From contig CAMYUM010000011.1 in NCBI GenBank assembly GCA_947301965.1, positions 1 to 51,656 on the forward strand: DNA of 51,656 nt, given 5' to 3'. Positions 18,742 to 26,905 of this stretch are shown here, piece by piece. This DNA comes from an uncultured Azospirillum sp. (GTDB lineage: Bacteria; Pseudomonadota; Alphaproteobacteria; RF32; CAG-239). Position 1 is the stretch's first letter; each line of letters begins with the position of its first letter. The notes below the pieces were generated by a model that was given only the letters and a program-made list of their open reading frames with translations, made no database searches and was not told where the DNA came from. Both the position numbers and the translations under genes were made by a program.

Positions 18742-19877
18742 TGAAAATACGTCTTTTTACTTTAATAACATTTCTGGTTGCAATCTCGCCGTATGCTTTT
18801 GCCGATGATATGATAAAAGTGGCGGGAACAGCCTGTGAAATATATGGTAACAACGCTTCCAAATCGAGCATTCGTGTCAGAGTCACGGACAAGGCCAGTT
18901 ATAATGCGGTCAGCCAAATTCCGTCCCTTGCGGAACTCAAATCGCAAATGCTTGAACACGATTTTAATGTTATTGTTTACAACCTTGTTGACAACTATGT
19001 CCAGAATATGTCGGTTAAAACTGTTGATCAAAGTGATGATGAACTTTGTGTCGAAGTCACCGGCTCCATTCCCGCTGCAGACATTACCACGGTGATTGCC
19101 AATTATTCTCCGTCCAATCCGGCTCCCGAATACGATTTTGCCAAGGCCAACGATGTTATTGAAGAGAGCAATACCCCGCTTACGGAGGACAAACCTACAC
19201 AAGCGGAAGTTATGTATAACGGACCGCATGACTTTGATAAAATTCCGGAACCGAGTGCTGCTCCCATAACATATCAGGAAGACACATCGGCTGGCGAAGA
19301 TGCAATTGTATATCAAGCCCCGGGAACGGAAGAAACTCGTCAACCCGATATAACGGCAACAGCAGAAATTTTGGATTCGAAAACCGAGAGTTTAACCGAA
19401 AATACGGAATATACTCCCGAAATTACGCTTGAAGAAGCCCCAAAATCACTCATTTACGTAGCTCCGGTTGAGTTTACAAACAATACTCATTCATCAAAAC
19501 CGATAGATGTTATAAAAAACTTATTTGATAATGAGGAAGCCTATACGATTTTGGAACATCCTGACGGAGCCGACTATACCATATCCTCAAAAGTGCTTAA
19601 AGCCAAAATCGACCAGATAAATGCGCAGACCCGCCGTTTGCAAATGGTGGTATCGGCAGAACTCAAAATTAAAGATGCTGATGGTTCCATTGCTGATCAT
19701 CAAAATCGTTTTGTTCTGTTTAACAGCGACGAAAACGAACAGGAAGTTGCGATGAACCTGTTACGCAAGCTGCTGTTTAAATCAGGTAAAAAACTTTTTG
19801 CAAGAGTTGAACAAAACGAACGTAAACGCCGCGGACGTGAGTTTTTGACACCGACTAAAATTCCGGATAATCCTTAA
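18741..19877 (+). CDS. Secreted protein of unknown function, partner of the upstream lipoprotein
   Basis: The 378-residue product has a signal peptide (cleavage probably after YAFA, about residue 21). A first folded region spans about 25-120 (VDNYVQNMSVKTVDQ), then comes a Pro/Thr/Glu-rich linker at about 130-230, and a C-terminal domain of about 120 residues starting near SLIYVAPVEF. The ATG at 18741 shares one base with the upstream stop. The C-terminal domain has a pattern of alternating strands and a late helix seen in several periplasmic accessory proteins, but I cannot assign a family. Its 3' end overlaps the convergent gene by 23 bases. Confidence 0.65.
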   Translation: MKIRLFTLITFLVAISPYAFADDMIKVAGTACEIYGNNASKSSIRVRVTDKASYNAVSQIPSLAELKSQMLEHDFNVIVYNLVDNYVQNMSVKTVDQSDDELCVEVTGSIPAADITTVIANYSPSNPAPEYDFAKANDVIEESNTPLTEDKPTQAEVMYNGPHDFDKIPEPSAAPITYQEDTSAGEDAIVYQAPGTEETRQPDITATAEILDSKTESLTENTEYTPEITLEEAPKSLIYVAPVEFTNNTHSSKPIDVIKNLFDNEEAYTILEHPDGADYTISSKVLKAKIDQINAQTRRLQMVVSAELKIKDADGSIADHQNRFVLFNSDENEQEVAMNLLRKLLFKSGKKLFARVEQNERKRRGREFLTPTKIPDNP

Positions 19878-20613
19878 TATTTCTGCACACATAGCTTAAG
19901 TTATTAATTCTTTTGACTCCGGCTGATGAGCAGTATTTGTTAATGTAGTTGTTTATAGTTTCGCTATGGCGTTTCAAATCAAAGTCATAATTGCTGAAAT
20001 ATAAAACGATTTCAACATCGGTAAATCCGCGGTCGGTATAACAATTAAAATCATATCCGCATATTTGTTGCCCGAAATTATCTGCAATCAATTTTTGGAT
20101 ATTGGCAAAATGGGTTGTATATCTCAACCTCTGATAAGTGCGGACAAACTGCGTCAGAGCAGCAAACAGCGGATTTGTCGGAAAAGTGCCGACAACTCTT
20201 GAAAGCAAATCAATATTTCCGACCATCAGAGCAAAACGAACCATTTCCAACGGAAAGATTTTGATACCTTGCTGTAAATTTTCAAAATGCGGTCTCAGTA
20301 ATATTCCGGCCATCTCGGTCATGCCCAGATTTACGAGGTCGCCGGCAAACATTTTTTCAAAAACGATTCTCAAATCACCGCCGATTTCCCAAGCATGCCG
20401 CGCAATTGCACGCGCTTTTTGTTCTTGTGAGTTCATAATTTGCAAATGAGCCTGCATAACAAGAATTTCTGCATTATTCGGATCCTGCAGATTCAGCCGC
20501 TCCGCTTCGGCCAGTACTTGCATAATGGCATTGGTGTTATTACACTTAAGAGCTTTTATTTTTGAGTATAAATTATCTATTTGCGTAGTTGTGTTCCGAA
20601 TAAAATTTTGCAT
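19855..20613 (-). CDS. Hypothetical helical (TPR-like) protein
   Basis: The product is about 252 residues with no signal peptide or membrane helix. The first two thirds are helix-rich with TPR-like spacing (NNAEILVMQAHLQIMNSQEQKARAIARHAW), split here only for illustration; the last third is richer in aromatic residues and cysteine. I do not recognise it. GGAGG lies 3 bases before ATG 20614-20616 and 6 before ATG 20611-20613, so the second is slightly favoured. The gene faces the secreted-protein gene and overlaps its end. Confidence 0.6.
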   Translation of the reverse strand: MQNFIRNTTTQIDNLYSKIKALKCNNTNAIMQVLAEAERLNLQDPNNAEILVMQAHLQIMNSQEQKARAIARHAWEIGGDLRIVFEKMFAGDLVNLGMTEMAGILLRPHFENLQQGIKIFPLEMVRFALMVGNIDLLSRVVGTFPTNPLFAALTQFVRTYQRLRYTTHFANIQKLIADNFGQQICGYDFNCYTDRGFTDVEIVLYFSNYDFDLKRHSETINNYINKYCSSAGVKRINNLSYVCRNIKDYPEF

Positions 20614-20675
20614 CATATGCCTCCACAGAATTCATATACATATATATACATTGCTATTTTTATTTTTGCCAACAA

Positions 20676-20710
20676 AAAAACTTCCATCCCGGAGAGGGAA
20701 GGAAGTTTTT
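20676..20710. terminator. Bidirectional intrinsic terminator
   Basis: A 10-bp perfect stem (AAAAACTTCC with GGAAGTTTTT) continues inward with TCCC/GGGA. The A run on one side and the T run on the other let it work in both directions. It lies 10 bases past the stop of the small minus-strand gene at 20721-20900, which it probably serves. Confidence 0.75.
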
Positions 20711-20720
20711 CATTGATGGT

Positions 20721-20900
20721 TCAGTCGAAATCTGGCTGGTCGCTCTTTCCCTCAAGAATCAGATCGTTTAAAACTTTCATTTTCACAGGGTCAGGCTCTG
20801 CCTGCATCAACAGACGTTCCTGCTCGGCCAATAGCTCGCTGTACAAGAGGTCGAGGTACTGATCTTTGATGCGTTCGTACTCTTCGGGACGGATCTTCAT
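20721..20900 (-). CDS. Small acidic protein of 59 residues, unknown
   Basis: The open frame encodes a soluble, charged, helical peptide that begins MKIRPEEYERIKDQYLDLLY, has EQERLLMQAEPDP in the middle and ends DQPDFD. Codon use is somewhat GC-richer than its surroundings and amino-acid use is protein-like. A strong terminator directly follows the stop, which supports a real transcript. No good Shine-Dalgarno is seen upstream; the leader is AT-rich. I do not recognise the family. The rest of the 20614-21004 gap contains an AT-rich stretch that probably holds divergent promoters for this gene and the porin. Confidence 0.55.
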   Translation of the reverse strand: MKIRPEEYERIKDQYLDLLYSELLAEQERLLMQAEPDPVKMKVLNDLILEGKSDQPDFD

Positions 20901-21004
20901 GATTTTAACTGATTTTGGTAGGATTTAATTATTAATTAATTATACAAATGATACAATCAATATAACATGTACAAAAATTTTGTCCACAACAAAAAGGAAA
21001 ATTT

Positions 21005-22129
21005 ATGAAAATATTTTCTATACTGACTGTAACCGCCGGTATTTTAAGCATCTTTAACGGTAGCGCTCGCGCCGGAGAATGGAGTTTTGATGCATTTGAT
21101 AAGGTTAAGACTTTATATGGCTACAGTGACTACGATTCGTCATACGCTGGCAGCAAATCGCATCACAATTTGCCGACACGCATCAGCAGCAGCCTTATTG
21201 CTCAATACCAATTTAATGAAGACTATCAGATTGGAGCTTATGTGGATTTATCCTATGGTATTGACCAACAAATAAAAGATTATAACCACGGCTCATGGGG
21301 GGAAGAAGTTTATGGTATTTTAGATTCCCCATATGGTAAAATCATTTTGGGACAAAGCTACAATGCGGCGTATCAACTCGGAATAAGCGCCCCGTCAATA
21401 GGCTTGCTTAACGTCAACCAAAGTGACATTGTAAATTTCATAACCAATCCTAACTGGCAACGTAATCATCGAGCCACGGGGTACCGCACACTCAATTCAA
21501 CCGATATTAATACCGATGGAACGGCTCCGAAAATCACTTATATTTCACCCGAATTTAATAACGGCATGATGTTTGGTTTTTCATACGTTCCGGATAGTTA
21601 CAGCCGCGATGGTTTGATTAATCGCCGAGCTTCTTATAAAAATAAAGAAGGTTATATTGCATCATTATATCATTCAGCGGATTTTTTGGGTTTTTCAATT
21701 TCTAGCTCAATCGGTGCCGCATATTTTGCCGACAACGACCAGGAAATTTCTGCCGGATTAAACCTATATCGCAAAGGCTGGACTTTAGGAGGCGGGTTGC
21801 GTCGCACTTGGGTTAATCATTATGATGCCGGAACCAATCAACCGATTCGCAAGAGCATAAACTACTTTGATGCCTATCGTGACGCTTGGGCGTACAACAT
21901 AGGTTTGAGTTACGAATTCGGTCCGTTCAAAAGTGCCGTAACTTATTTTTATTCCAAAGCCGACGGCAAAAACTACGAAGATAAAATCATTCAGTTTTCA
22001 AACTCCTATCAGTTCAACCGCTATTTAACAATTTATGCTGCCGTGGCGTACGGTGATTTTAGTGGAGATACTGAATTTGACAGCAACCGCGGCTGTGCAG
22101 GCATAGCCGGAATCGGTATAAAGTTTTAG
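21005..22129 (+). CDS. Gram-negative porin
   Basis: The 374-residue product has a signal peptide (cleavage probably after ARA, about residue 23) and a series of amphipathic strands with aromatic girdles. It contains the porin-type segment GEEVYGILDSPYGKIILGQS and ends in GIGIKF, a beta-signal with a terminal Phe. It should form a trimeric general diffusion channel in the outer membrane. AAGGAAAA precedes the ATG. It is followed 9 bases later by the atypical response regulator gene, so the two may be co-transcribed. Confidence 0.85.
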   Translation: MKIFSILTVTAGILSIFNGSARAGEWSFDAFDKVKTLYGYSDYDSSYAGSKSHHNLPTRISSSLIAQYQFNEDYQIGAYVDLSYGIDQQIKDYNHGSWGEEVYGILDSPYGKIILGQSYNAAYQLGISAPSIGLLNVNQSDIVNFITNPNWQRNHRATGYRTLNSTDINTDGTAPKITYISPEFNNGMMFGFSYVPDSYSRDGLINRRASYKNKEGYIASLYHSADFLGFSISSSIGAAYFADNDQEISAGLNLYRKGWTLGGGLRRTWVNHYDAGTNQPIRKSINYFDAYRDAWAYNIGLSYEFGPFKSAVTYFYSKADGKNYEDKIIQFSNSYQFNRYLTIYAAVAYGDFSGDTEFDSNRGCAGIAGIGIKF

Positions 22130-22138
22130 GAGGTCGTG

Positions 22139-22756
22139 ATGTCTAATATTTTGCTCATTTCAAATTCTCCCGATTTTGCGGCTGATTTAAAAGAACAACT
22201 CGAATTGTATGCCTCCGACTTTAACGTTTTTGAGCAATGGGATGATGATATTATTTTTGATGCCGCGGTGGTCGATGATTTGCCGGAGACGGTTGCCAGT
22301 CTGCAACAAAAACTGCGCCGGACTCCGATAATTTTTTTGAGTAATTCTGAAAACGATTTTGGTGATTCCGTAACCGTTATCGTCAAACCGTTTTGTTTGG
22401 AGGATTTTCTCGATTCGGTTTTATCTTGTGTAAATTTGTTTGCCCACAGCCGGGACGGGCGTTTAAGTTTTGGTCATTACGTCCTTGATGCTTCCAAAAA
22501 AGAAATCAAAAATACACATTCTCGCAATGTTGTAAAATTAACCGAGAGAGAAGTTGCGATTCTCAACTACTTATATAAAGCATATCCGAAAATTGTTTCT
22601 AAAAGCGAGCTTTTGTCCGAAGTTTGGGGCTACAACCCGGATGCCACCACCCATACGGTTGAAACCCACATTTACAGACTTCGCCAAAAAGTAGAAGAAG
22701 ACAGCTCCGATCCGATTATTTTGACGGAAGAATCCGGCTATCGCTTAAATTTTTAA
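22139..22756 (+). CDS. OmpR-type regulator with a degenerate receiver domain
   Basis: The 205-residue product has a receiver-like domain at about 1-95 and a winged-helix domain at about 105-205 (VSKSELLSEVWGY, then THTVETHIYRLRQKVEE). In the receiver, the acidic pair after strand 1 is replaced by Ser8/Asn9, while an Asp in VVDDLPE and Lys83 in VKPF remain. Loss of the Mg-binding acids suggests phosphorylation-independent action. AGGAGG is 5 bases before ATG 22139; the upstream GTG at 22136 is too close to it. The gene lies directly after the porin, so it may control it. The 3' end overlaps xth by 12 bases. Confidence 0.8.
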   Translation: MSNILLISNSPDFAADLKEQLELYASDFNVFEQWDDDIIFDAAVVDDLPETVASLQQKLRRTPIIFLSNSENDFGDSVTVIVKPFCLEDFLDSVLSCVNLFAHSRDGRLSFGHYVLDASKKEIKNTHSRNVVKLTEREVAILNYLYKAYPKIVSKSELLSEVWGYNPDATTHTVETHIYRLRQKVEEDSSDPIILTEESGYRLNF

Positions 22757-23533
22757 TTCAACCACAATCGGAACATGATCGGAAGGGCGTTCTTCGGCAC
22801 GAAAATATTTGCAAATTTTTGCTTTTAAAATTGCAGATGACAATTCGTTGTCCACCCACACATGGTCGAGCCTTCGTCCTTTATCGTTTTTCATCCAATT
22901 GGGGTTGCGGTAACTCCACCACGAATATATTTTTTCCGATTCGGAAAAATATAATCTTATTGCATCTACAAATTTGCCTTGCTTAAAAAAGTTCTTGAGT
23001 TTCTCAACCTCTACCGGGGTGTGCGATACCGTCTGTAATAATGCCTTATGACTCCAGACATCGTTTTCGGACGGAGCAATATTAAAATCTCCGCATAACA
23101 AACGAGGTGTTGCCGCTTTATTTGAAAAAAATGCAGCAGCCTCATCAACAAAATTCAGTTTATGCGCAAAAGCAGGATTATTTTCAACATCGGGAATATC
23201 TCCGCCGGCCGGCACATATATATTATGTATCTCAATTTTATTATCAACAATTGCGCTGATATGCCGTGCATCATCTTTACCGACATGGCAATATTTGTTT
23301 ATGTCGCTTAGCGGAAGTTTGGACAGTATTGCGACTCCGTTATATCCGGGAATGCTGTATAGTGCTATATTTTCGAATCCGAGTTCCTTTATTTTTTTAA
23401 ACGGAAAATCGTCTTCTTTAGCTTTGACTTCTTGCAAACATACCACATCCGGCGCTTCTTTTTTTGCCAACTCTTCCAAAAGCGGCAGGCGAATCCGGAT
23501 AGAATTAACGTTCCATGTAGCCAAACGTAACAT
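22745..23533 (-). CDS. xth: Exodeoxyribonuclease III
   Basis: The 262-residue product is full length for this endonuclease/exonuclease/phosphatase-fold enzyme of base excision repair, which cleaves 5' to abasic sites. The motifs LRLATWNVNSIRIR, VVCLQEVK (metal Glu), LLCGDFNIAP (Asp and Asn), RRLDHVWV and PSDHVPIV (catalytic Asp-His) are all in order. Its start overlaps the lolA stop as TAATG, so the two genes are translated together. Confidence 0.95.
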   Translation of the reverse strand: MLRLATWNVNSIRIRLPLLEELAKKEAPDVVCLQEVKAKEDDFPFKKIKELGFENIALYSIPGYNGVAILSKLPLSDINKYCHVGKDDARHISAIVDNKIEIHNIYVPAGGDIPDVENNPAFAHKLNFVDEAAAFFSNKAATPRLLCGDFNIAPSENDVWSHKALLQTVSHTPVEVEKLKNFFKQGKFVDAIRLYFSESEKIYSWWSYRNPNWMKNDKGRRLDHVWVDNELSSAILKAKICKYFRAEERPSDHVPIVVELKI

Positions 23534-24147
23534 TAACGGCCTTTTTTCTGTTTGAGCGGATTTTTATTTTTGCGGAACTTAAACAGGGATTGATCAATCG
23601 GCTCATCAATTTTTGCACCGTATAACGACACCGAAATTTCCACGCTTTGCGGATCAATAATCTTCCATTGCCGCAGTTCAAAAGGTGAGTTATTGAAGGT
23701 TAGGGTAATCGTTCCCAAATCACCTTTGCCTTTATAGTCCAGTCCGATAATAGTTGTTCCGGCATCTTTATAAAAAGAAGTAACCTTAATATTTTTATTG
23801 TCGATTTTAATATCGTTTCCCAAAATCAGGCTTGCCGGAATATCATTATAGTCAATGTTGCTCACTTGATCCAGGTCTTTGTCGTGATATATAATATAGT
23901 CACCGTTTCCGACAATCAAAACATTGGTCGGAGCATCATATTCCATATGAATTTTATTGGGTTTTTCAATGAAAATATTGCCTTCGGCCACATTTCCGTT
24001 GCTGGCATTTTGCACAAAACGAGCTTGCAAAGTTTTTACCGAATTAAGGTAGTTTTCTATTTTTTCGAGATCGCTTTTGGTTTGAGCTTTTGCCTGACCG
24101 GCAACAGCAATTAATACGACGGCAACAGCCAATAAAAATCTTTTCAT
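23533..24147 (-). CDS. lolA: Outer-membrane lipoprotein carrier LolA
   Basis: The 204-residue product has a cleavable signal peptide (after QAKA, about residue 21) followed by a LolA-type fold. Family-like segments are LQARFVQNASNGNVAEGNIF and KPNKIHMEYDAP near the N-terminus, then NSPFELRQWKIIDPQ. LolA shuttles lipoproteins across the periplasm; the other Lol genes are not in this window. The C-terminal tail is basic (NKNPLKQKKGR). The gene overlaps xth by one base. Confidence 0.85.
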   Translation of the reverse strand: MKRFLLAVAVVLIAVAGQAKAQTKSDLEKIENYLNSVKTLQARFVQNASNGNVAEGNIFIEKPNKIHMEYDAPTNVLIVGNGDYIIYHDKDLDQVSNIDYNDIPASLILGNDIKIDNKNIKVTSFYKDAGTTIIGLDYKGKGDLGTITLTFNNSPFELRQWKIIDPQSVEISVSLYGAKIDEPIDQSLFKFRKNKNPLKQKKGR

Positions 24148-24503
24148 ATCAACACCTATTTAAATATAATTACCTTGGCAATGTAATAAACTTTTTTGCT
24201 TATTACAATATTTTTTAAAACAAATATGCGTTTCTGAACCTTAAAACGATACTTTTTTGCCTGTGGATTTTAATTGTTTTTTAATAAAGGTTAGTGCGTT
24301 GTTTTTACGCAAAATTTTTATTTGTTAACAAAATTATCCACGAGCCGTTTTTTAAAAATTGAGCTTTTATAATCACATAGCCCTGTCAATAGCAAAAATT
24401 AAAAATTTGCGCCTTGGAAAAGCAGAATCTTTATTACAATATAATTTCAGATTTTTTAATCCGAGTCATTCATTGAATTTACACAATAAAAATTTTCTTG
24501 TGA

Positions 24504-24550
24504 ATACTATATATAGTTTGTTTACTTTTTGTTAATACTAGATGTAGTAT
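24504..24550 (+). promoter_or_regulatory. nrdD promoter with two NrdR-box-like palindromes
   Basis: Two 16-bp near-palindromes, ATACTATATATAGTTT at 24504-24519 and ATACTAGATGTAGTAT at 24535-24550, start 31 bp apart, which is three helical turns. Both the motif and spacing match known paired NrdR boxes, at which NrdR represses ribonucleotide reductase genes. A possible -35 (TTTACT, 24521-24526) and -10 (TAGTAT, 24545-24550, 18-bp spacer) overlap the second box. The rest of the gap from 24148 is AT-rich with no gene; it has a TTAA-N7-TTAA site at 24270-24284. Confidence 0.7.
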
Positions 24551-24596
24551 ATCGGAAGTCAAACAACAAATTTTGTAAAAAGGAAAAATAAATAAA

Positions 24597-26651
24597 ATGT
24601 CTAACCACGAATACGAAGCGTCTAAAGTCAAAGATAATATAAAAATTGCCAACGTTACCAAAAGAGATGGCACGCTTGTTCCCTTTGATAGCGACAAAAT
24701 CTTTAACGCTATCCGCAAGGCTGGCGAATCCACGGGAGAATTTGGTGAGCAGGAATGCTATCTCCTGACCGGTCAGGTTTTAAAAGTATTGGAACACAAA
24801 TTTGCCGATTCTCTTCCTTCAATTGAAAACATACAAGATATAGTGGAACAGGTTTTGATTTCATCAAACTATTTTGCCACCTCCAAAGCCTATATTTTGT
24901 ATCGTGACCAACGCTCTCGTGTTCGTAATGATAAGAAAGTTGTTGTTGATGTTGAAAGCTCCATCAATGAATATCTTGAAAGACTCGACTGGCGCGTAAA
25001 TGCCAATGCCAATCAAGGTTACTCAAACGGTGGTTTGATTTTGAACGTATCCGGTAAAGTTACCGCCAACTACTGGCTCAGCCATGTTTATCCCGCCAAT
25101 GTCGGTGAAGCTCACCGCAACGGCGACATTCATATCCACGACTTGGATATGTTGGCCGCATATTGCGCTGGTTGGTCTTTGAAAAACTTGCTCCACGAAG
25201 GTTTTAACGGCGTCCCCGGCAAAGCCGAAGCCGGTCCGGCCAAACATATGTCTGCTGCCGTTGGTCAAATGGTCAACTTTATGGGCACACTCCAGAACGA
25301 GTGGGCCGGCGCTCAGGCTTTTTCTTCGGTTGATACCTATCTTGCTCCGTATATCCGTGCTGACAACATGTCCTACAAGCAGGTTGAGCAGTGTTTCCAA
25401 GAACTCATCTACAACTTGAACGTTCCTTCTCGTTGGGGTTCTCAGACACCTTTTACCAACTTCACCTTTGACTGGGTCTGCCCGGAAGACTTGCGTGACA
25501 AACACCCAATTATTGCCGGTGTTGAGCAACCGTTTACTTACGGCGAATTAAAGCCTGAAATGGACATGATTAATAAAGCCTACATATCAATTATGATGAA
25601 AGGTGACATCAAAGGCCGTCCGTTTACTTTCCCAATTCCTACCTATAACATTACTCCTGATTTTCCGTGGGAAGACGAAAATACCGAGCTTTTGTTTGAA
25701 ATGACAGCCAAATACGGTTTGCCTTATTTCCAAAACTTCATCAATTCTGTCTTAAAACCGGGACAAATCCGCTCAATGTGCTGCCGTCTGCAGCTTGACT
25801 TACGTGAATTGTTGGCCAAAGGCAACGGCTTGTTTGGTTCGGCCGAGCAGACAGGTTCCATCGGTGTTGTAACTTTCAACTGCGCTCGTTTAGGCTATGT
25901 TTACAAGAACAACGAAGCCGGTTTGTTTGCCCGTGTTGACGAGTTGATGAACATTGCTCGTACCTCACTCGAAATCAAACGCAAACTCATCCAACGCCTG
26001 ATTGATGACGGTTTATTCCCGTTCACCAAGCGTTATCTCGGAACCCTGCGCAACCACTTTTCAACCATTGGTGTTAACGGCATCAATGAGATGATTGCCA
26101 ACTTCACCGACGGCAAGCACGACATCACCGATGAGTGGGGAATCGCTTTTGCCAAAAAGTTCCTGGATTATATCCGTGCCAGAATGGTTACCATTCAGGA
26201 AGAAACCGGACATATGTATAACCTTGAAGCCACCCCAGCTGAAAGTGCCACCTACCGCTTTGCCCGTGAAGACAAAAAGCGTTTTGCCGGTATTATCCAG
26301 GCCGGAACTCCCGAGAATCCTTATTATACAAACTCTTCACAATTGCCGGTAAGCTTTACCGATGACCCGTTTGAGGCATTGGAATTGCAAGCCGATTTGC
26401 AATCAAAATATACCGGAGGTACCGTTCTCCACCTTTATATGGGACAGCGTATATCTTCGGCCAAGGTTTGCCGCGACATAGTAAAACGCGTGTTGACCAA
26501 CTACCGTTTACCGTACATTACCATAACTCCGACTTTCTCCGTTTGCCCGAAGCACGGTTACATTTCTGGAGAGCACAAATACTGCCCGATCTGCGATGAG
26601 GAGAAAATGGCAGAAAAAAGAAAAGCCGCCACTTCTGTAGAAGTTGCTTAA
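24597..26651 (+). CDS. nrdD: Anaerobic ribonucleoside-triphosphate reductase, large part lacking the glycyl-radical segment
   Basis: The 684-residue product begins with an ATP-cone at about residues 15-110 and continues into the class III reductase barrel. Cys190 in AAYCAGWSL matches the conserved active-site cysteine. A Cys395-Cys396 pair in MCCRLQL recalls thioredoxin-dependent (NrdD2-type) enzymes. The C-terminal zinc motif CPKHGY...CPIC is at about 650-666. In one-piece NrdD the RVxGY glycyl-radical loop follows soon after this, but here the protein ends 18 residues later. That loop is encoded by the next gene. AAGGA precedes the ATG. Confidence 0.93.
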   Translation: MSNHEYEASKVKDNIKIANVTKRDGTLVPFDSDKIFNAIRKAGESTGEFGEQECYLLTGQVLKVLEHKFADSLPSIENIQDIVEQVLISSNYFATSKAYILYRDQRSRVRNDKKVVVDVESSINEYLERLDWRVNANANQGYSNGGLILNVSGKVTANYWLSHVYPANVGEAHRNGDIHIHDLDMLAAYCAGWSLKNLLHEGFNGVPGKAEAGPAKHMSAAVGQMVNFMGTLQNEWAGAQAFSSVDTYLAPYIRADNMSYKQVEQCFQELIYNLNVPSRWGSQTPFTNFTFDWVCPEDLRDKHPIIAGVEQPFTYGELKPEMDMINKAYISIMMKGDIKGRPFTFPIPTYNITPDFPWEDENTELLFEMTAKYGLPYFQNFINSVLKPGQIRSMCCRLQLDLRELLAKGNGLFGSAEQTGSIGVVTFNCARLGYVYKNNEAGLFARVDELMNIARTSLEIKRKLIQRLIDDGLFPFTKRYLGTLRNHFSTIGVNGINEMIANFTDGKHDITDEWGIAFAKKFLDYIRARMVTIQEETGHMYNLEATPAESATYRFAREDKKRFAGIIQAGTPENPYYTNSSQLPVSFTDDPFEALELQADLQSKYTGGTVLHLYMGQRISSAKVCRDIVKRVLTNYRLPYITITPTFSVCPKHGYISGEHKYCPICDEEKMAEKRKAATSVEVA

Positions 26652-26689
26652 CCCATTGAATTATGAAAAAATTAACTTGGAGATAAAAA

Positions 26690-26902
26690 ATGACAGTTGT
26701 AAATATTGAAGACATTAAATTGAACGATGAAGAGAGACAGCCTTGCGAAGTTTGGACACGTGTAATGGGTTACCTGCGTCCGGTTTCAGAATTCAACAAA
26801 GGCAAAAAATCTGAGTTCTATACACGCAAATATTTTGCAGAAGGCAAGGCTAGAGCTGGCTTGGGTTGTAGTTGCGAACACATTGACGTTGCTGCAGAAT
26901 AG
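26690..26902 (+). CDS. Separate glycyl-radical subunit of class III ribonucleotide reductase
   Basis: The 70-residue product contains EVWTRVMGYLRPVSEFNKGK, the conserved C-terminal segment of NrdD, with Gly27 as the predicted radical site. It also ends with a Cys-rich GCSCEH. The upstream reductase stops 38 bases earlier and this gene has its own GGAG, 8 bases before the ATG, so it is a separate cistron and not a frameshift. The two proteins must assemble for activity; the activase gene follows 3 bases later. Confidence 0.85.
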   Translation: MTVVNIEDIKLNDEERQPCEVWTRVMGYLRPVSEFNKGKKSEFYTRKYFAEGKARAGLGCSCEHIDVAAE

Positions 26903-26905
26903 TTT

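Noticed and set aside
24148-24596. Chromosomal replication origin
   Set aside because: Only imperfect DnaA-box-like matches are visible and no dnaA, dnaN, parA or hemE gene is near; the nrdD promoter explains the conserved part.
26640-26700. Frameshift or sequencing error splitting nrdD
   Set aside because: A 38-base gap with a good GGAG before a new ATG, and a plausible N-terminal stretch ahead of the radical motif, look like a real second gene.
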